Translations under genes and position numbers: made by a program
Shown here: positions 24,080 through 34,200 of the stretch, piece after piece
Layout: every line of letters starts with the position of its first letter
Position numbering within the stretch: position 1 is the first letter of the stretch
Source of the DNA: Candidatus Accumulibacter affinis
Lineage (GTDB): Bacteria; Pseudomonadota; Gammaproteobacteria; Burkholderiales; Rhodocyclaceae
NCBI GenBank assembly: GCA_016713625.1
Contig: JADJOT010000010.1
Location: 124,001-188,000 of the forward strand
Direction of reading: 5' to 3'
Length of the DNA: 64,000 nucleotides
Notes under the pieces: model-generated
What the model was told of the DNA's origin: nothing
The model's database searches: none
What the model saw: only the letters and a program-made list of their open reading frames with translations

Positions 24080-25645
24080 TCAGTGCCGGAAGTGCCTCGC
24101 GCCGGTGAACACCATCGCCAGACCGTGTTCGTCGGCGGCAGCAATCACCTCCTCGTCGCGCATCGAGCCACCAGGCTGGATGACCGCACTGGCACCCGCG
24201 CTAGCCACTACGTCAAGCCCGTCGCGGAACGGGAAGAAGGCATCCGAGGCAACACAGGAGCCAGCCAGGTCGAGACCGGCACTCTGCGCCTTGCTGGCAG
24301 CGATGCGAGTCGAATCAACCCGGCTCATCTGGCCTGCGCCGACCCCGAGGGTCATGCCACGGCCACAGAAAACGATGGCATTGGACTTGACGAACTTGGC
24401 AACGCGATAGGCAAAAAGGAGGTCTTCGACCTGCGCGTCGGTAGGGGCGATCTTGCTCACCACTTTGAGATCACCGGCCTGAACATTGAAACGGTCGGGT
24501 GTCTGCACCAGCAGGCCGCCACCGACACGCTTCAGTTCGAACGAATGATAAACCCTGGCCAGTGGCAGTTCGAGTACGCGCAGATTCTGTTTGGCCGCCA
24601 GCAGCGCGCGCGCAGCTTCGCTGAATGCCGGTGCGAGCAGGACTTCGACGAAGTGCCTGCGCGCATTCATGGCGGCGACCACATCAACGTCGACGGTACC
24701 GTTGAAGGCGATGATGCCGCCAAATGCAGAAGTCGAGTCGGTCTGGAAGGCTTTCTCGTAGGCAGCGACCAGATGCGCATCGACCGCTACCCCACAGGGA
24801 TTGGCGTGTTTGATGATCACGCAGGCCGGCGTGTCGAAGGTCTTGACGCATTCCCAGGCGGCGTCGGCATCGGCAATGTTGTTGTAGGACAACTCCTTGC
24901 CTTGGATCTGCCGGTAGTTGGCGATGGAGCCGGCCGGTGGCGTCGGATCGCGGTAGAAGGCCGCCTGCTGATGTGGGTTCTCGCCATAGCGAAGTGTCTC
25001 GACACGATCGAAGGCAAGTTGCAACTGCTCAGGGAAGGCTCCTGGCTGCGTCGCCTCATCAAGCGAAGTCAGCCAGTTGGCGATTGCTGCGTCGTAACGC
25101 GCGGTGTGCACAAAAGCCTTCTTGGCCAGGGCAAAGCGCGTTCCCAGGCTCAGCGCGCCATCGCTGGTCGCCAGTTCGGCGAGTAGCGCGGGGTAGTCTG
25201 CGGGATCGGTGACGACAGCTACCCCTGGGTAGTTCTTGGCCGACGAACGAAGCATCGCCGGGCCGCCGATGTCGATGTTCTCGATCGCGTCGGCGAGCGT
25301 GGCATCGGCCCTGGCGACGGTTTCGCGGAAGGGGTAGAGATTCACACAGACCAGATCAATGGTCGGGATGCCGTGCTGTGCAAGGGTGGCCATATGCTCA
25401 GGCAGATCACGACGCGCCAGGATGCCGCCGTGCACCTTTGGGTGCAGGGTTTTGACACGGCCGTCGAGCATTTCCGGGAAACCCGTGTACTCGCCGACCT
25501 CGGTGACTGGCAACCCGGCGTCGCGCAGCATGCCCGCCGTGCCCCCGGTGGACAGCAGCCTAACCCCATGGGCGACGAGACCCTGGGCAAATTCGACGGC
25601 ACCGTTCTTGTTGGAGAGGCTGATCAGGGCTTGACGGATTTTCAT
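24080..25645 (-). CDS. purH: Bifunctional AICAR transformylase / IMP cyclohydrolase
   Basis: Carries out the last two steps of IMP synthesis. Residues 1 to about 150 are the MGS-like IMP cyclohydrolase domain (MKIRQALISLSNK, TGGTAGMLRDAGL, GRVKTLHPKVHGGIL). The remainder is the transformylase with RYGENPHQQAAFYR and the catalytic CVIIKHANPCGVA. At 521 residues it is full length. The start at 25645 is chosen because MKIRQALISLS is the conserved N-terminus. It follows fis by 43 bases, so Fis and purine synthesis are probably cotranscribed. Confidence 0.97.
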   Translation of the reverse strand: MKIRQALISLSNKNGAVEFAQGLVAHGVRLLSTGGTAGMLRDAGLPVTEVGEYTGFPEMLDGRVKTLHPKVHGGILARRDLPEHMATLAQHGIPTIDLVCVNLYPFRETVARADATLADAIENIDIGGPAMLRSSAKNYPGVAVVTDPADYPALLAELATSDGALSLGTRFALAKKAFVHTARYDAAIANWLTSLDEATQPGAFPEQLQLAFDRVETLRYGENPHQQAAFYRDPTPPAGSIANYRQIQGKELSYNNIADADAAWECVKTFDTPACVIIKHANPCGVAVDAHLVAAYEKAFQTDSTSAFGGIIAFNGTVDVDVVAAMNARRHFVEVLLAPAFSEAARALLAAKQNLRVLELPLARVYHSFELKRVGGGLLVQTPDRFNVQAGDLKVVSKIAPTDAQVEDLLFAYRVAKFVKSNAIVFCGRGMTLGVGAGQMSRVDSTRIAASKAQSAGLDLAGSCVASDAFFPFRDGLDVVASAGASAVIQPGGSMRDEEVIAAADEHGLAMVFTGARHFRH

Positions 25646-25688
25646 GGTGGGCTTTAGGCGAAGTGAGAAAGAGTGCCAAGGAGTTGCT

Positions 25689-25940
25689 TCAGACAATCAG
25701 CTTGTGGTCGACCAGCTTCTTGCGCAGCGTGTTGCGATTGATGCCGAGGATTTCGGCCGCCAGGGTCTGGTTGCCGCCGGCCTGTTTGAGGACGACTTCC
25801 AGCATCGGGCGCTCGACGCTCCGAATCACCATGTCGTAGACGGGGACCGGTTTCTCGCCGTCCAGGTGTTGAAAGTAGCTTTCCAGCGCCTTTCGGAGGC
25901 AGGTCGCAATATCTTCATCGTCGTGGGGATCGTGCGTCAT
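25689..25940 (-). CDS. fis: Fis family DNA-binding nucleoid protein
   Basis: An 83-residue Fis-like protein that would bend DNA and modulate growth-phase transcription. The C-terminal helix-turn-helix is GGNQTLAAEILGINRNTLRK, a close Fis/NtrC-type match, preceded by VERPMLEVVLKQA. Its ATG overlaps the dusB stop (ATGA), the same dusB-fis pairing known from enterobacteria. In gammaproteobacteria Fis is strongly growth-phase regulated through the dusB promoter; the same may hold here. Confidence 0.95.
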   Translation of the reverse strand: MTHDPHDDEDIATCLRKALESYFQHLDGEKPVPVYDMVIRSVERPMLEVVLKQAGGNQTLAAEILGINRNTLRKKLVDHKLIV

Positions 25941-26989
25941 GCGGCGAGGTCCTCAAGATGGGCATGGCCCGGGGCCATGGCGTCCGGACCGGTAGTGAGA
26001 TAGGGCAGGTGTTCATTGTGCTCGGCCAGCGCAGAAAAGAAATCATTGACCGCCTGTCTTTGCAGTTCGATGGTGGGCAACTGATTCATTCGGTGACGGA
26101 AGGCCGCCGAGCCGATCAGCCCTTTCGTGTACCAGGAAATATGCTTGCGGGCGATGCCTACTCCCGCCTCGGTTCCGTAAAAAAGATACAAGTCCTCAAG
26201 GTGTCCAAGCAAGACCTCGTGAATTTCACCGACGCGCGGCGGCAGCAGATGGGTGCCGGTGTTCAGAAAATGTTCAATTTCGCGGAATAGCCAGGGACGC
26301 CCCTGCGCCGCGCGGCCGATCATCAGCGCGTCCGCATGCGTCGCATCAAGAACGTACCTGGCCTTTTCCGGTGATCCAATATCGCCGTTGGCAATGATCG
26401 GAATGCTGGCGACGGCCTTTACCGCCCGAATCGTTTCATATTCAGCGTCGCCACTGTAGCCGCAAGCCCGCGTCCGGCCATGCATGGCCAGTGCCCTGAC
26501 CCCGGACTGCTCGGCGATCTTGAGGATCTTGAGGGCGTTGCGGTTGTGCTTGTCCCAGCCGGTGCGGATCTTCAGGGTGACCGGCGTGTTCGGTATGGCG
26601 TTGACGACGGCTTCGAGAATCTGTCTGACCAGCGCCTCATCCCTGAGCAGCGCGGAACCGGCCATGACATTGCAGATCTTCTTTGCCGGGCAGCCCATGT
26701 TGATGTCGATGATCTGGGCGCCATGCTCGACGTTGTAGCGTGCCGCAGCGGCCATCATCGTTGGACTGGCGCCGGCGATCTGTACCGAGATTGGCGCGAC
26801 TTCTCCCTCGTGGTTGGCGCGACGGCGCGTTTTCGCGCTGCCGTAGAGCAGCGAGTTGGCAGTCACCATCTCGGATACCGCCAGGCCCGCGCCCATCTGC
26901 TTGCAGAGTTGCCGGAAAGGACGATCGGTCACACCCGCCATCGGCGCGACAAACAGCTGGTTACGAAGCGAAAAACCGAGGAATTCCAT
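25937..26989 (-). CDS. dusB: tRNA-dihydrouridine synthase B
   Basis: An FMN enzyme that reduces uridine to dihydrouridine in the tRNA D-loop. Family marks are LFVAPMAGVTDRPFRQL, the catalytic-cysteine motif NMGCPAKKICNVMAGSALL, KIRTGWD and IIANGDIGSPEKA, plus a helical tRNA-binding C-terminus. ATG 26989 gives 350 residues and begins right at MEFLGFSLRNQ; a TTG three codons upstream is an alternative. It is the first gene of the minus-strand dusB-fis-purH-purD series. Confidence 0.95.
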   Translation of the reverse strand: MEFLGFSLRNQLFVAPMAGVTDRPFRQLCKQMGAGLAVSEMVTANSLLYGSAKTRRRANHEGEVAPISVQIAGASPTMMAAAARYNVEHGAQIIDINMGCPAKKICNVMAGSALLRDEALVRQILEAVVNAIPNTPVTLKIRTGWDKHNRNALKILKIAEQSGVRALAMHGRTRACGYSGDAEYETIRAVKAVASIPIIANGDIGSPEKARYVLDATHADALMIGRAAQGRPWLFREIEHFLNTGTHLLPPRVGEIHEVLLGHLEDLYLFYGTEAGVGIARKHISWYTKGLIGSAAFRHRMNQLPTIELQRQAVNDFFSALAEHNEHLPYLTTGPDAMAPGHAHLEDLAA

Positions 26990-27385
26990 GGCGGTCAAGT
27001 GCCGGGGGCGCGTGGCAAGACCGGGATTCTACCGCGATTGTCGCCTCGAAAACAGCCAGTTCTTGCCTGCGCATGACCCTCCGAGTCTCCCCACGTCTCC
27101 CGGCATACCAGGAACACCTGCCTGCGTCGCGGTTCGGATGCCATGATGCTTTTCCGGGCCGGCGGTGCCCATTGCCAGCAAGTCGGTGAAAGCTCATTAA
27201 CTCAGCGCTTGCTGCCGCTACTGCGGATAGCGGCTTACGCGTGCGCGTTGCCGCTGCCTTTTTCTTGCTCTCCTCTGCTCCGCTTTGTTGTACTCTTGGT
27301 CTTCGCCGATTGGGCCGGGTTGCCGGTGGTGCCGTGACGGCAATGCTTTATTCCTCTATTCTCGACTCTATCCACAGGAGGTGTC
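26990..27385. other. Divergent intergenic region between dusB and an ABC transporter operon
   Basis: About 395 bases with no convincing gene. It should hold the dusB promoter (minus strand) and the transporter promoter (plus strand), but no well-spaced -35/-10 pair is visible. A strong Shine-Dalgarno (CAGGAGGTG) lies just before the ATG at 27386. Short GC-rich inverted repeats (TTGCCG...CGGCAA) around 27320-27345 are noted without function. Confidence 0.5.
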
Positions 27386-28159
27386 ATGCGTTTCTTAGCT
27401 AGCTTGTTGAGTGTCGTCATTCCGCTCTCACTCATCGTCAGTGGTCCGTCGCAAGCCCGCGAATGGGATGTGATCAAGAATTCCGGCACTATCATTGCGG
27501 CCACTGAAGGCGGCTTTCAGCCCTTCAATTACTACGACGGACCTAAATTGACCGGTTTTGAAGTGGAACTGGCCGAAGCGATCGCCAAGAAGCTTGGTCT
27601 GAAGCTCGAATGGCGTGTGGTGCCCTTCGATGCGCAGTTGGCGGCGCTGAAGCAGGATCGCTTCGATTTTGCGATTGCCTCGCACGGTTACACGGAGGAG
27701 CGTGCCAAGTCGGTTGATTTCGCCAATCCGCATTACTGCACGGGCGGACAGCTCGCCGCCTACAAGGATGGTCCGCTGACCGTGGCGGCGCTGAACGGCA
27801 AGAGCGTCGGCGTGCAGCTGGCCACCAGCTATGCCGATGCCGCCAAGAAAATACAGGGAATCAAGACCATCAAGACCTACAAAGGCGATCCGGAAGCTTT
27901 CTCGGCGTTGCGCGCGAAGAAGGTCGATGGCTGGATTTCCGACAAGTTCACGGTCAAGGCGACTCTCGACAAGAATCCGGATGCCGGCATCACGGCGGGC
28001 GAAATGGTGTTTGTCGAGCGCGTCTCGATGATCCTGCGCAAGAACAACAAGGCCCTCGGGGACAAGCTCAACCAGGCGCTGGCCGAGGTGATGAAGGACG
28101 GCACCTATAAGGCGCTGTCCGAGAAGTATTTCAAAGAAGACATTTCCTGCCGTTCCTGA
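27386..28159 (+). CDS. Polar amino-acid ABC transporter, periplasmic substrate-binding protein
   Basis: A 257-residue SBP family 3 protein. A signal peptide ends near SGPSQA, then the mature protein opens with the family pattern GTIIAATEGGFQPFNYYDG and LTGFEVELAEAIAKKLGLK. The ligand-binding part includes FDAQLAALKQDRFDFAIAS and VGVQLATSYAD. Family members deliver polar amino acids such as glutamate, glutamine or cystine to the cognate permease; the specific ligand is not readable. It is followed after 15 bases by the permease. Confidence 0.93.
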   Translation: MRFLASLLSVVIPLSLIVSGPSQAREWDVIKNSGTIIAATEGGFQPFNYYDGPKLTGFEVELAEAIAKKLGLKLEWRVVPFDAQLAALKQDRFDFAIASHGYTEERAKSVDFANPHYCTGGQLAAYKDGPLTVAALNGKSVGVQLATSYADAAKKIQGIKTIKTYKGDPEAFSALRAKKVDGWISDKFTVKATLDKNPDAGITAGEMVFVERVSMILRKNNKALGDKLNQALAEVMKDGTYKALSEKYFKEDISCRS

Positions 28160-28174
28160 GGCCGCTCCCGATAC

Positions 28175-28933
28175 ATGAACTGGACCAGAAAATATCCTGG
28201 ATGGGTAATGTTCGCGGCGATGATCGGCCTGCTCCTTTTCCTCTGGGGTATGGCGGTGCCGCTCTCTGCGGCACCCGCACCGATCGGCCCGGCGGCCGAG
28301 CAGTTTGCCGACGGGGCCAGGATCACCGTTGGTCTGACGCTGATTGCCGGTGTCGCCGGTGTATTGATCGGCGTCCTGGCCGGACTGGGCAAGCTGTCCA
28401 GCTTCTGGCCGCTGCGCTGGCTATGCGATAGCTACGTCTGGCTGATCCGTGGCACGCCGCTGTTGTTGCAGATTCTATTTGTCTGGCTGGCGTTTCCCGA
28501 AATCATGCCGGAAGGCATCGAGCTATCCGACTTTGCCTGCGCCGCGATTGCCTTGTCACTGAATATCGGCGCGTACAACACCGAATGCGTGCGTGCCGGG
28601 ATTCTCGCGGTACCGCATGGTCAGGTAGAAGCCGCCCGGGCGCTGGGTTTGACGCCCTTTCAGACCTTCATGGATGTCATTCTGCCGCAAAGCATGCGTG
28701 TGGCCTTACCGGCGCTGGCCAACAATCTGGCCTCGCTGGTCAAGGATTCGTCGCTGGCGTACGCGATCAGTGTCGTCGAATTGACGATGGTCGGTTACCG
28801 GATACAGGCCGAGAGTTATCAGCCCATCCCGGTATTTATCACCATCGCGGCCATCTACCTGATCCTGACCACCGCGTTTACGACGCTGACGGCAGCGCTG
28901 GAAGCGCGCCTTGACGTCGGCCAGAAGCGCTAG
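28175..28933 (+). CDS. Polar amino-acid ABC transporter, permease subunit
   Basis: A 252-residue inner-membrane permease of the HisM/GlnP type. The first helix (WVMFAAMIGLLLFLWGMAV) is followed by four or five more, including LTLIAGVAGVLIGVLAGLG. The EAA loop that docks the ATPase is seen in VEAARALGLTPFQTFMDVIL, and the conserved IRGTPLLLQILFVWLAF is present. No separate second permease gene is present, so a homodimer is likely. It lies between its binding protein and its ATPase. Confidence 0.94.
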   Translation: MNWTRKYPGWVMFAAMIGLLLFLWGMAVPLSAAPAPIGPAAEQFADGARITVGLTLIAGVAGVLIGVLAGLGKLSSFWPLRWLCDSYVWLIRGTPLLLQILFVWLAFPEIMPEGIELSDFACAAIALSLNIGAYNTECVRAGILAVPHGQVEAARALGLTPFQTFMDVILPQSMRVALPALANNLASLVKDSSLAYAISVVELTMVGYRIQAESYQPIPVFITIAAIYLILTTAFTTLTAALEARLDVGQKR

Positions 28934-28946
28934 CAGGGAGGATGAG

Positions 28947-29705
28947 ATGAACAGTGATGCCGTTCTCCGACCGATCATCGAAGCGCGCAAGGTTGGCAAG
29001 CGTTTCGGTGCCTTCCACGCGCTGAAAGACGTTTCGGCAACTTTCTATGAGGGGCAGGTGACGGCGATCGTCGGACCCTCGGGTTCGGGAAAATCGACCT
29101 TCCTGCGCACTCTGAATCGCCTTGAGACCCATGATTCCGGGGACATCGTCGTCGATGGCACCGTCCTCAACGACAACCTCAAGAACCTCGATACGATCCG
29201 TCGCGAGGTCGGCATGGTGTTTCAGAGTTTCAACCTTTTTTCGCATCTGACCATCCTGCGCAATGTCGCCCTGGCACCGATGCGCGTCAGAAAGATGACC
29301 CGCGCAGCCGCCGAGGCGAAGGCGATGAACCTGCTCGAGCGGGTTGGTCTGAAGAGTCAGGCAGCCAAGTACCCGGTCCAGCTCTCCGGCGGGCAGCAGC
29401 AGCGCGTAGCGATCGCCCGTGCCCTGGCGATGGACCCGAAGGTCCTGCTGTTTGATGAGCCCACCTCGGCGCTCGATCCGGAGATGGTCAACGAAGTCCT
29501 GGCGGTGATGCGCGAGCTTGCCTACAGCGGCATCACCATGTTGGTGGTCACCCACGAGATGGGTTTTGCGCGCGAGGTGGCCGATCGCATCATCTTCTTC
29601 GACGAAGGCGTGATCCTCGAAGACACGACCCCCGAAAGCTTCTTTGCGCATCCCGACCACGAGCGTGCAAAGGCTTTCCTGTCGCAGGTTCGGCACGGTT
29701 TTTGA
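28947..29705 (+). CDS. Polar amino-acid ABC transporter, ATP-binding subunit
   Basis: A 252-residue ABC ATPase of the GlnQ/HisP type. It has Walker A GPSGSGKST, Q-loop VFQSFNLFSHLT, signature LSGGQQQRVAIARAL, Walker B VLLFDEPTSALDPE and the H-loop in VVTHEMGFAREVADR. The start at 28947 is supported by GGGAGG just upstream; the frame stays open back into the permease gene but without a Shine-Dalgarno. It completes the three-gene importer. Confidence 0.96.
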   Translation: MNSDAVLRPIIEARKVGKRFGAFHALKDVSATFYEGQVTAIVGPSGSGKSTFLRTLNRLETHDSGDIVVDGTVLNDNLKNLDTIRREVGMVFQSFNLFSHLTILRNVALAPMRVRKMTRAAAEAKAMNLLERVGLKSQAAKYPVQLSGGQQQRVAIARALAMDPKVLLFDEPTSALDPEMVNEVLAVMRELAYSGITMLVVTHEMGFAREVADRIIFFDEGVILEDTTPESFFAHPDHERAKAFLSQVRHGF

Positions 29706-29737
29706 CCCGCTGCGCCGGGCAGCGCACGGAACGTGGC

Positions 29738-30652
29738 TCAGCGTCGGTGTGGTCTTCCCCTGGCCGGCTGCTCGGCAAGGGTCAGTGGCGCGATCTGAAC
29801 CGCGATGATGCAGATCAGAATCAGGGCGCAGCCAGCCAGACCGCTGGCGTTGAGGCGATCTCCCAGGAGCAGGAAGCCGAATAGTGCGGCGAAAACGGTC
29901 TCCGCGGAGAGGATGATCGCGGCGTCGGCAGCTTGCGCATAACGCTGTCCAACCACCTGCGCGGTGAAGCCGATGGCCACCGAAACGATGCCAGCATAGA
30001 CGATCGGCAACAGGGCCTGACGAATTCCTGTCAGGGTGATGGTTTCGCTGAGCCCGGCGCCAAGCAGGCTGATCAGCCCGCAGACCAGGAACTGACCGCA
30101 GGCGACCAGAAAAGGTGCAGCGACGCGCTCGGCGATGCGCCCGACAAAAAGCACGTGCAGTGCCCAGAAGACACTGCTGGCAATCACCCAGACATCGCCG
30201 AGCGCGGGATTGACTTCCTGCGCCCCGGAGAGCAGCCAGGTTCCGGCCAGGCAGCCGATCGACGTTGGCCAGACTGACCAGTGTGGGCGAGTCCGCAGAA
30301 TCAGCCAGGCCAGCAGCGGCACCAGCGGTACGTAAAGGGCGGTGAGAAAGCCGGCGTTGGTTACCGTTGTGGCGGTGATGCCGATCTGCTGGAGCGTGGC
30401 GCCGAGCATCAACAATACGCCGAGGGCGCTGATCGCGAGGGCATCGCGGGGCTGCGGGCGAGCGCTACGCGCCGACAGCTGCTGCCATTCGCGCCAGGCG
30501 AGCGGCACCACGACGGCCGTCCCGAGTAGAAAACGGATACCGGTGAAGGTCAGGGGTCCGACGCCGGCCATTCCCTCCGCCTGGGCGACAAAAGCAGAAC
30601 CCCAGATCACGGCGACAGCGAGTAGCAGTAGATTGGCTTGCGAGCGCTTCAA
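29738..30652 (-). CDS. EamA/DMT-superfamily permease
   Basis: A 304-residue membrane protein with ten predicted helices in two EamA repeats, starting LLLLAVAVIWGSAFVAQ and repeating at about residue 150 (DVWVIASSVFWALHVLFVGR). The conserved end of each repeat is visible as VTNAGFLTALYVPLVPLLAW and ADAAIILSAETVFAALFGFL. Members export metabolites or amino acids; the substrate is unknown. It converges with the amino-acid importer genes. Confidence 0.9.
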   Translation of the reverse strand: MKRSQANLLLLAVAVIWGSAFVAQAEGMAGVGPLTFTGIRFLLGTAVVVPLAWREWQQLSARSARPQPRDALAISALGVLLMLGATLQQIGITATTVTNAGFLTALYVPLVPLLAWLILRTRPHWSVWPTSIGCLAGTWLLSGAQEVNPALGDVWVIASSVFWALHVLFVGRIAERVAAPFLVACGQFLVCGLISLLGAGLSETITLTGIRQALLPIVYAGIVSVAIGFTAQVVGQRYAQAADAAIILSAETVFAALFGFLLLGDRLNASGLAGCALILICIIAVQIAPLTLAEQPARGRPHRR

Positions 30653-30718
30653 GGTGGCGTGTCCATGGAAAAAGCGCGCCAGTCTAGCCGAAATCGCTTT
30701 CCGGTTTTGCCCGCCTGA

Positions 30719-31198
30719 TTACAGTCCGAGTGTTGTTGGACTCAGCGGGTCGCCGCCGGTGGCGAGAATTTCGTCAAAACGCAGCACGTAGGGCGCGCAT
30801 TCGCTGGCGTCATCGACGATCAGGCGCGCGCGTGCGTGATCGCGCTGAAAGCGAATCAGCGCGTGTCGTCCATCGGCGATCAGCAGCGAATCCTGCAGCG
30901 TAGCCAGGTGCGCTGGTGACTGGATGATCGTCAGCGCCGGCGCGAAAACGCGCAGCAGCTGCAGCAGCTGCGGGCTGTATTGTCTGACGAAATCCGCGTT
31001 CTGCACGATGATCGTCAGGCGCTTGTCGTCTTCGCGCGTCGCCAGCAACTCGCGCAGCGCGGCAATCCGCTGCGCACGTTCGAGCTTCAGCGGTGACAGG
31101 TCTTGATCGAAGATCTGTAGTACGCGCGGCGCCAGATCGAGTAGTTCCTGCACTGCGCGGTCGTATTCGCTCCAGGTGGTAATCAATCTGCTGGTCAT
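30719..31198 (-). CDS. Conserved hypothetical protein (DUF7931-like)
   Basis: A 159-residue soluble protein without signal peptide or membrane segment. The sequence (RLITTWSEYDRAVQELLDLA, LQIFDQDLSPLKLERAQRI, RLTIIVQNADFVRQYSPQLL) resembles a small uncharacterised proteobacterial family, also seen fused to acetyltransferases, that looks like half of a phospholipase-D-type fold. That assignment is from memory of the pattern and is tentative. The start at 31198 (MTSRLITTW) is preferred over an upstream one at 31312. It lies 49 bases past the RND gene on the same strand and may be cotranscribed. Confidence 0.6.
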   Translation of the reverse strand: MTSRLITTWSEYDRAVQELLDLAPRVLQIFDQDLSPLKLERAQRIAALRELLATREDDKRLTIIVQNADFVRQYSPQLLQLLRVFAPALTIIQSPAHLATLQDSLLIADGRHALIRFQRDHARARLIVDDASECAPYVLRFDEILATGGDPLSPTTLGL

Positions 31199-31247
31199 TG
31201 CTAGTCCTTCTCGAATTCCGCAGGGCGGGTGGCGGCAGCTGGCCCGT

Positions 31248-34200
31248 TCATGGGGTCGCTGGAGTTCCTTTTGCCTCTTCAGCGGCGGGCTGTAGCCGGT
31301 ACCATGTAGCATAGAGTGCCGGCAGAAACAGCAGCGTCAGCAAGGTCGCGACGATCAGACCGCCCATGATCGCGACGGCCATGGGTCCCCAGAAAACGCT
31401 GCGGGTCAGCGGAATCATCGCCAGGATGGCTGCCGCGGCGGTTAGCATGATCGGGCGCAAGCGCCGCACTGTCGAGCCGATGACCGCCTCCCAGGGGTGC
31501 TTGCCGGCTTTTTCGTCCTGCTCGATCTGGTCGACAAGAATGACCGCGTTGCGCATGATCATTCCCGATAGCGCGATGACGCCGAGGTTGGCGACAAACC
31601 CGAAAGGCACCTGGAAGAGCAGCAGCGCCAGGGCGACACCAATCAGTCCAAGGGGTGCCGTGAGCAGTACCAGCAGCATGCGGCCGACGTTCTGCAACTG
31701 GATCATCAGCAAGGTAACCACACCGACCAGCATCAACGGCATGACCGCCTTGATCGAGTTCTCACCCTTGGCCGACTCCTCGGTGGCGCCACCCGCTTCG
31801 ATACGGAAGCCGGGCGGCAATTCGGCCCGTAACGGGTCGAGTTGCGGGTCGATCTGGGCGGTGACTGCGGGCGCCTGCATGCCGTCGCGGATGTCGGCAC
31901 GGACGGTGATCGTCGGCAGGCGGTTGCGGCGTGCGATCACCGTATCTTCGAGCTCGTAGCTGATCTTCGCCAGTTGCGCGAGCGGCACGTAGCGTCCACT
32001 GCTGGTATGGATGTTGATGTCAGCCAGCGCCGAAATTCGGGAGCGCTCGTCGCCGGCGGCGCGTGCGACGACGTCGACGAGTTGGTCTCCTTCGCGCATC
32101 TGGGTCACCGAGACGCCGGTCAGCATCGAATTGAGGAAGGCCGAGAGCTCCTGCGAACTGATACCAAGCGCGCGCGCCCGATCCTGGTCGATGTCGATGC
32201 GGATCACCTTGCCCATCTCGTTCCAGTCGAAGTTCACATCCTTCAGGTGGTGATTGTTGCGCATCACGGCGGCCACCTCTGCCGCGATTTTCCGTAACTG
32301 CTCGATATCCTCGCCGGAAACGCGGAAGATCACCGGAAAACCAACCGGCGGGCCGTTCTCGAGACGTAGCACGCGCGTGCGCAGGGCGGTCCATTCGCCG
32401 CGCTCGTCGGCAAAACGTTGTTCGAGGCGTCGCTTGAGTTCCTCGCGCGCCTCGATGTCGTGTGTGGTGACGACAAATTGGGCAAAGTTGTCGTTGAACA
32501 GTTGCTGATCGAGCGGCAGGTAGAAGCGCGGACTACCATTGCCGAGGTAACTGGCAAAGTATTTGATTGCCTTGCTCATTGCCGGTTCGGCCAGCATCTC
32601 TTCGACTCTTTTCGCCTGCGCCTCGGTCGCCTTCAAGGAAGCGCCGTTGGGTAACCACAGGTCGATGAGCAACTCGGGGCGGCTCGAAGCCGGGAAAAAC
32701 TGCTTTTGCACACCGAGTCCCAAGGCCGCCAACGAGGCCGCAAAGGCGATCACGGTAGCGGCTATGACCAGCCAGCGATGGTGTAGACACCATTCTATGG
32801 TGGTCCGGGCGCGCCGATAGAAGGGCGTGTGGTAGCTGTCTTCACCATGCTGCTGCGCCCGCCGGTGCAGCTTGTCTGCATCCAGCAGCAGGTAGCCAAG
32901 ATAGGGGGTGAATAGCACCGCGACCACCCAGGACACCAGTAGCGCGATACTCACCACCGCGAAAATCGAGAAGGTATACTCACCGGCACTCGATCTGGCC
33001 AGACCTACCGGCATGAAGCCGATCGCCGAGATCAGGGTGCCGGTAAGCATCGGAAAGGCCGTCGAGGTGTAGGCGAAGGTCGCCGCACGAAAGCGATCCC
33101 AGCCCTGTTCCATCTTTACGACCATCATCTCGACGGCAATGATCGCGTCGTCGACCAGCAGACCAAGCGCAATCACCAGGGCACCGAGCGAAATCCGCTG
33201 CAGATCGATGCCGAAAGCGTACATCAGGAGGAAGGTCACTGCCAGCACCAGCGGGATCGACAGGGCGACCACGGCGCCGGTGCGCATGCCGAGACTGAGA
33301 AACGAAACCGCCAGGACGATCAGGACCGCTTCAGTGAGCGACGACATGAAGAGGTTCATCGACTGGCGAACGATCTGCGGTTGATCTGCGACGACGTGGA
33401 TGTCGATCCCCAGCGGTAATCGTTTCTGCAGACGTTCGGTTTCTGCACGTAGTCGCTCCCCGAGGTCGATCACGTCACCACCCTTTTGCATGGCGATGGC
33501 GATGCCGATCGCGTCCTGGCCCTGGACGCGCATGCGTGGCGTCGGGGGATCGGCAAAGCCGCGTTCGACGTTGGCGATGTCTCCCAGCCGAAACAAACGC
33601 CCACCGGCCTGGATGCCGATCTCGCGAATGCTGTCGACGGATTTGAAGTCTCCGGAGACGCGAATGCGCACGCGGTCCGAGAGGGTCTCGTAGAAGCCGG
33701 CCGGGGTCATGGCATTCTGTCTTTGTAACGCTTCGAAGATTGCCAGCGGATTCAGTCCGAGCGTCGCCAGTTTGGCGTGCGATACCTCGATATAAATCTT
33801 CTCTTCCTGGACACCAATCAACTCGATTTTCTTGACTTCGGGAATCTGTCGCAACTCGCGCGCAAGGCGGTCGGCCTGGCGACGCAAAGCAGCGAGGTCG
33901 AAGCCGTCGCCGGTCAACGCGTAGATGCTGGTGAAGGTTTCACCGAATTCATCGTTGGCATAGGGCCCGAGTACGCCCTGCGGTAGCGTATGGCGCATGT
34001 CGCCGATCTTCTTGCGAACCTGGTACCAGCTGTCCTGGACCTCTCTTTTCGGCGTCGAGTCCTTAAGCAAAACCGTGATCAGCGATTCGCCGGGCCTCGT
34101 TTGCGAACGCAGAACGTCAACCCACGGCACCTCCTGCAAGCGCTTTTCGATCTTTTCGGTGACTTGCAGCTGTACCTCATGCGCCGTGGCACCTGGCCAG

